Assembly: GCA_030634925.1 (NCBI GenBank)
Contig: DAOVZV010000070.1
Coordinates: 1-6,397 of the forward strand
Source: Sulfurovum sp.
GTDB taxonomy: Bacteria > Campylobacterota > Campylobacteria > Campylobacterales > Sulfurovaceae
Length of the DNA: 6,397 nt
Direction of reading: 5' to 3'
Under the pieces are notes generated by a model. The model was not told where the DNA came from. It made no database searches and saw nothing but the letters and a program-made list of their open reading frames with translations. Positions 6,223 to 6,397 of the stretch are shown one piece after another; the first letter of the stretch is position 1; each line of letters begins with the position of its first letter. The translations under genes were made by a program, and so were the position numbers.

Positions 6223-6236
6223 CATACTCAAACAAC

Positions 6237-6397
6237 CTACGCCTTTTCCACCAATACTTTCCCACCCTCTTTCTGACTAAATATAATCCAAGACCATTTT
6301 AGCCATCTGATTAGGGCAAATGCTATCCATATTGACCATATCAACATCAATGCTCTGTAGTACCATACTGATACTGTGATTACTTGTGGTTGTGGTA
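6237..6397 (-). CDS. C-terminal fragment of an unrecognised membrane protein
   Basis: The frame is open from the right edge of the window to a TAG at 6237-6239, giving 52 residues. It contains a Trp-rich hydrophobic helix (VWYYRALMLIWSIWIAFALI, about residues 10-29) followed by basic and amphipathic RWLKWSWIIF and a short charged tail ending GGKVLVEKA. The pattern, one transmembrane helix followed by a cytoplasmic tail, is typical of the end of a membrane protein. The stop lies just short of the hairpin at 6199-6222, as expected for a real gene end. The other minus-strand frames are interrupted by stops. The family is not recognised from this piece. Confidence 0.65.
   Translation of the reverse strand, partial: PQPQVITVSVWYYRALMLIWSIWIAFALIRWLKWSWIIFSQKEGGKVLVEKA

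Overview
The window reads as the chromosome of an AT-rich member of the Campylobacterota (Epsilonproteobacteria). The grounds are indirect: RNase Y in a Gram-negative-looking genome, low GC, heavy use of A- and T-ending codons, short clean Shine-Dalgarno sites and a homopolymeric G tract in front of a surface lipoprotein gene. Genus cannot be settled from this sequence.

Layout from left to right. (1) Positions 1-1404, plus strand: most of rny (RNase Y). Its membrane-anchor N-terminus lies outside the window. (2) Positions 1430-2584, plus strand, 25 nt after rny: a HipA-like protein kinase with no HipB-type antitoxin beside it, AT-richer than rny. (3) A perfect 9-bp hairpin at 2605-2625 separates it from the converging htpG (2634-4496, minus), the bacterial Hsp90. 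htpG has a near-consensus sigma70 promoter and a 7+7 palindrome just upstream of the -35 box. (4) Positions 4622-5254, minus strand: a type II toxin-antitoxin pair, a likely antitoxin followed with no gap by a PIN-domain VapC-like toxin. (5) A 190-nt divergent intergenic region (5255-5444) holds promoters in both directions and a G7 tract. (6) Positions 5445-6191, plus strand: a lipoprotein made of two tandem copies of a ~108-residue unit. (7) A second hairpin at 6199-6222 resembles the first in its stem, followed by the C-terminal end of a Trp-rich membrane protein on the minus strand that runs off the right edge.

RNase Y and HtpG are core housekeeping genes for mRNA decay and protein folding. 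The orphan kinase, the toxin-antitoxin pair and the repeat lipoprotein look like accessory genes placed between and beside them. No tRNA, rRNA, CRISPR array or insertion sequence was seen, and no gene-free stretch exceeds 300 bases. The most unusual items are the G7 tract in the lipoprotein promoter region (possible phase variation), the orphan HipA-like kinase directly behind RNase Y, the recent internal duplication in the lipoprotein, and the palindrome at the htpG promoter.
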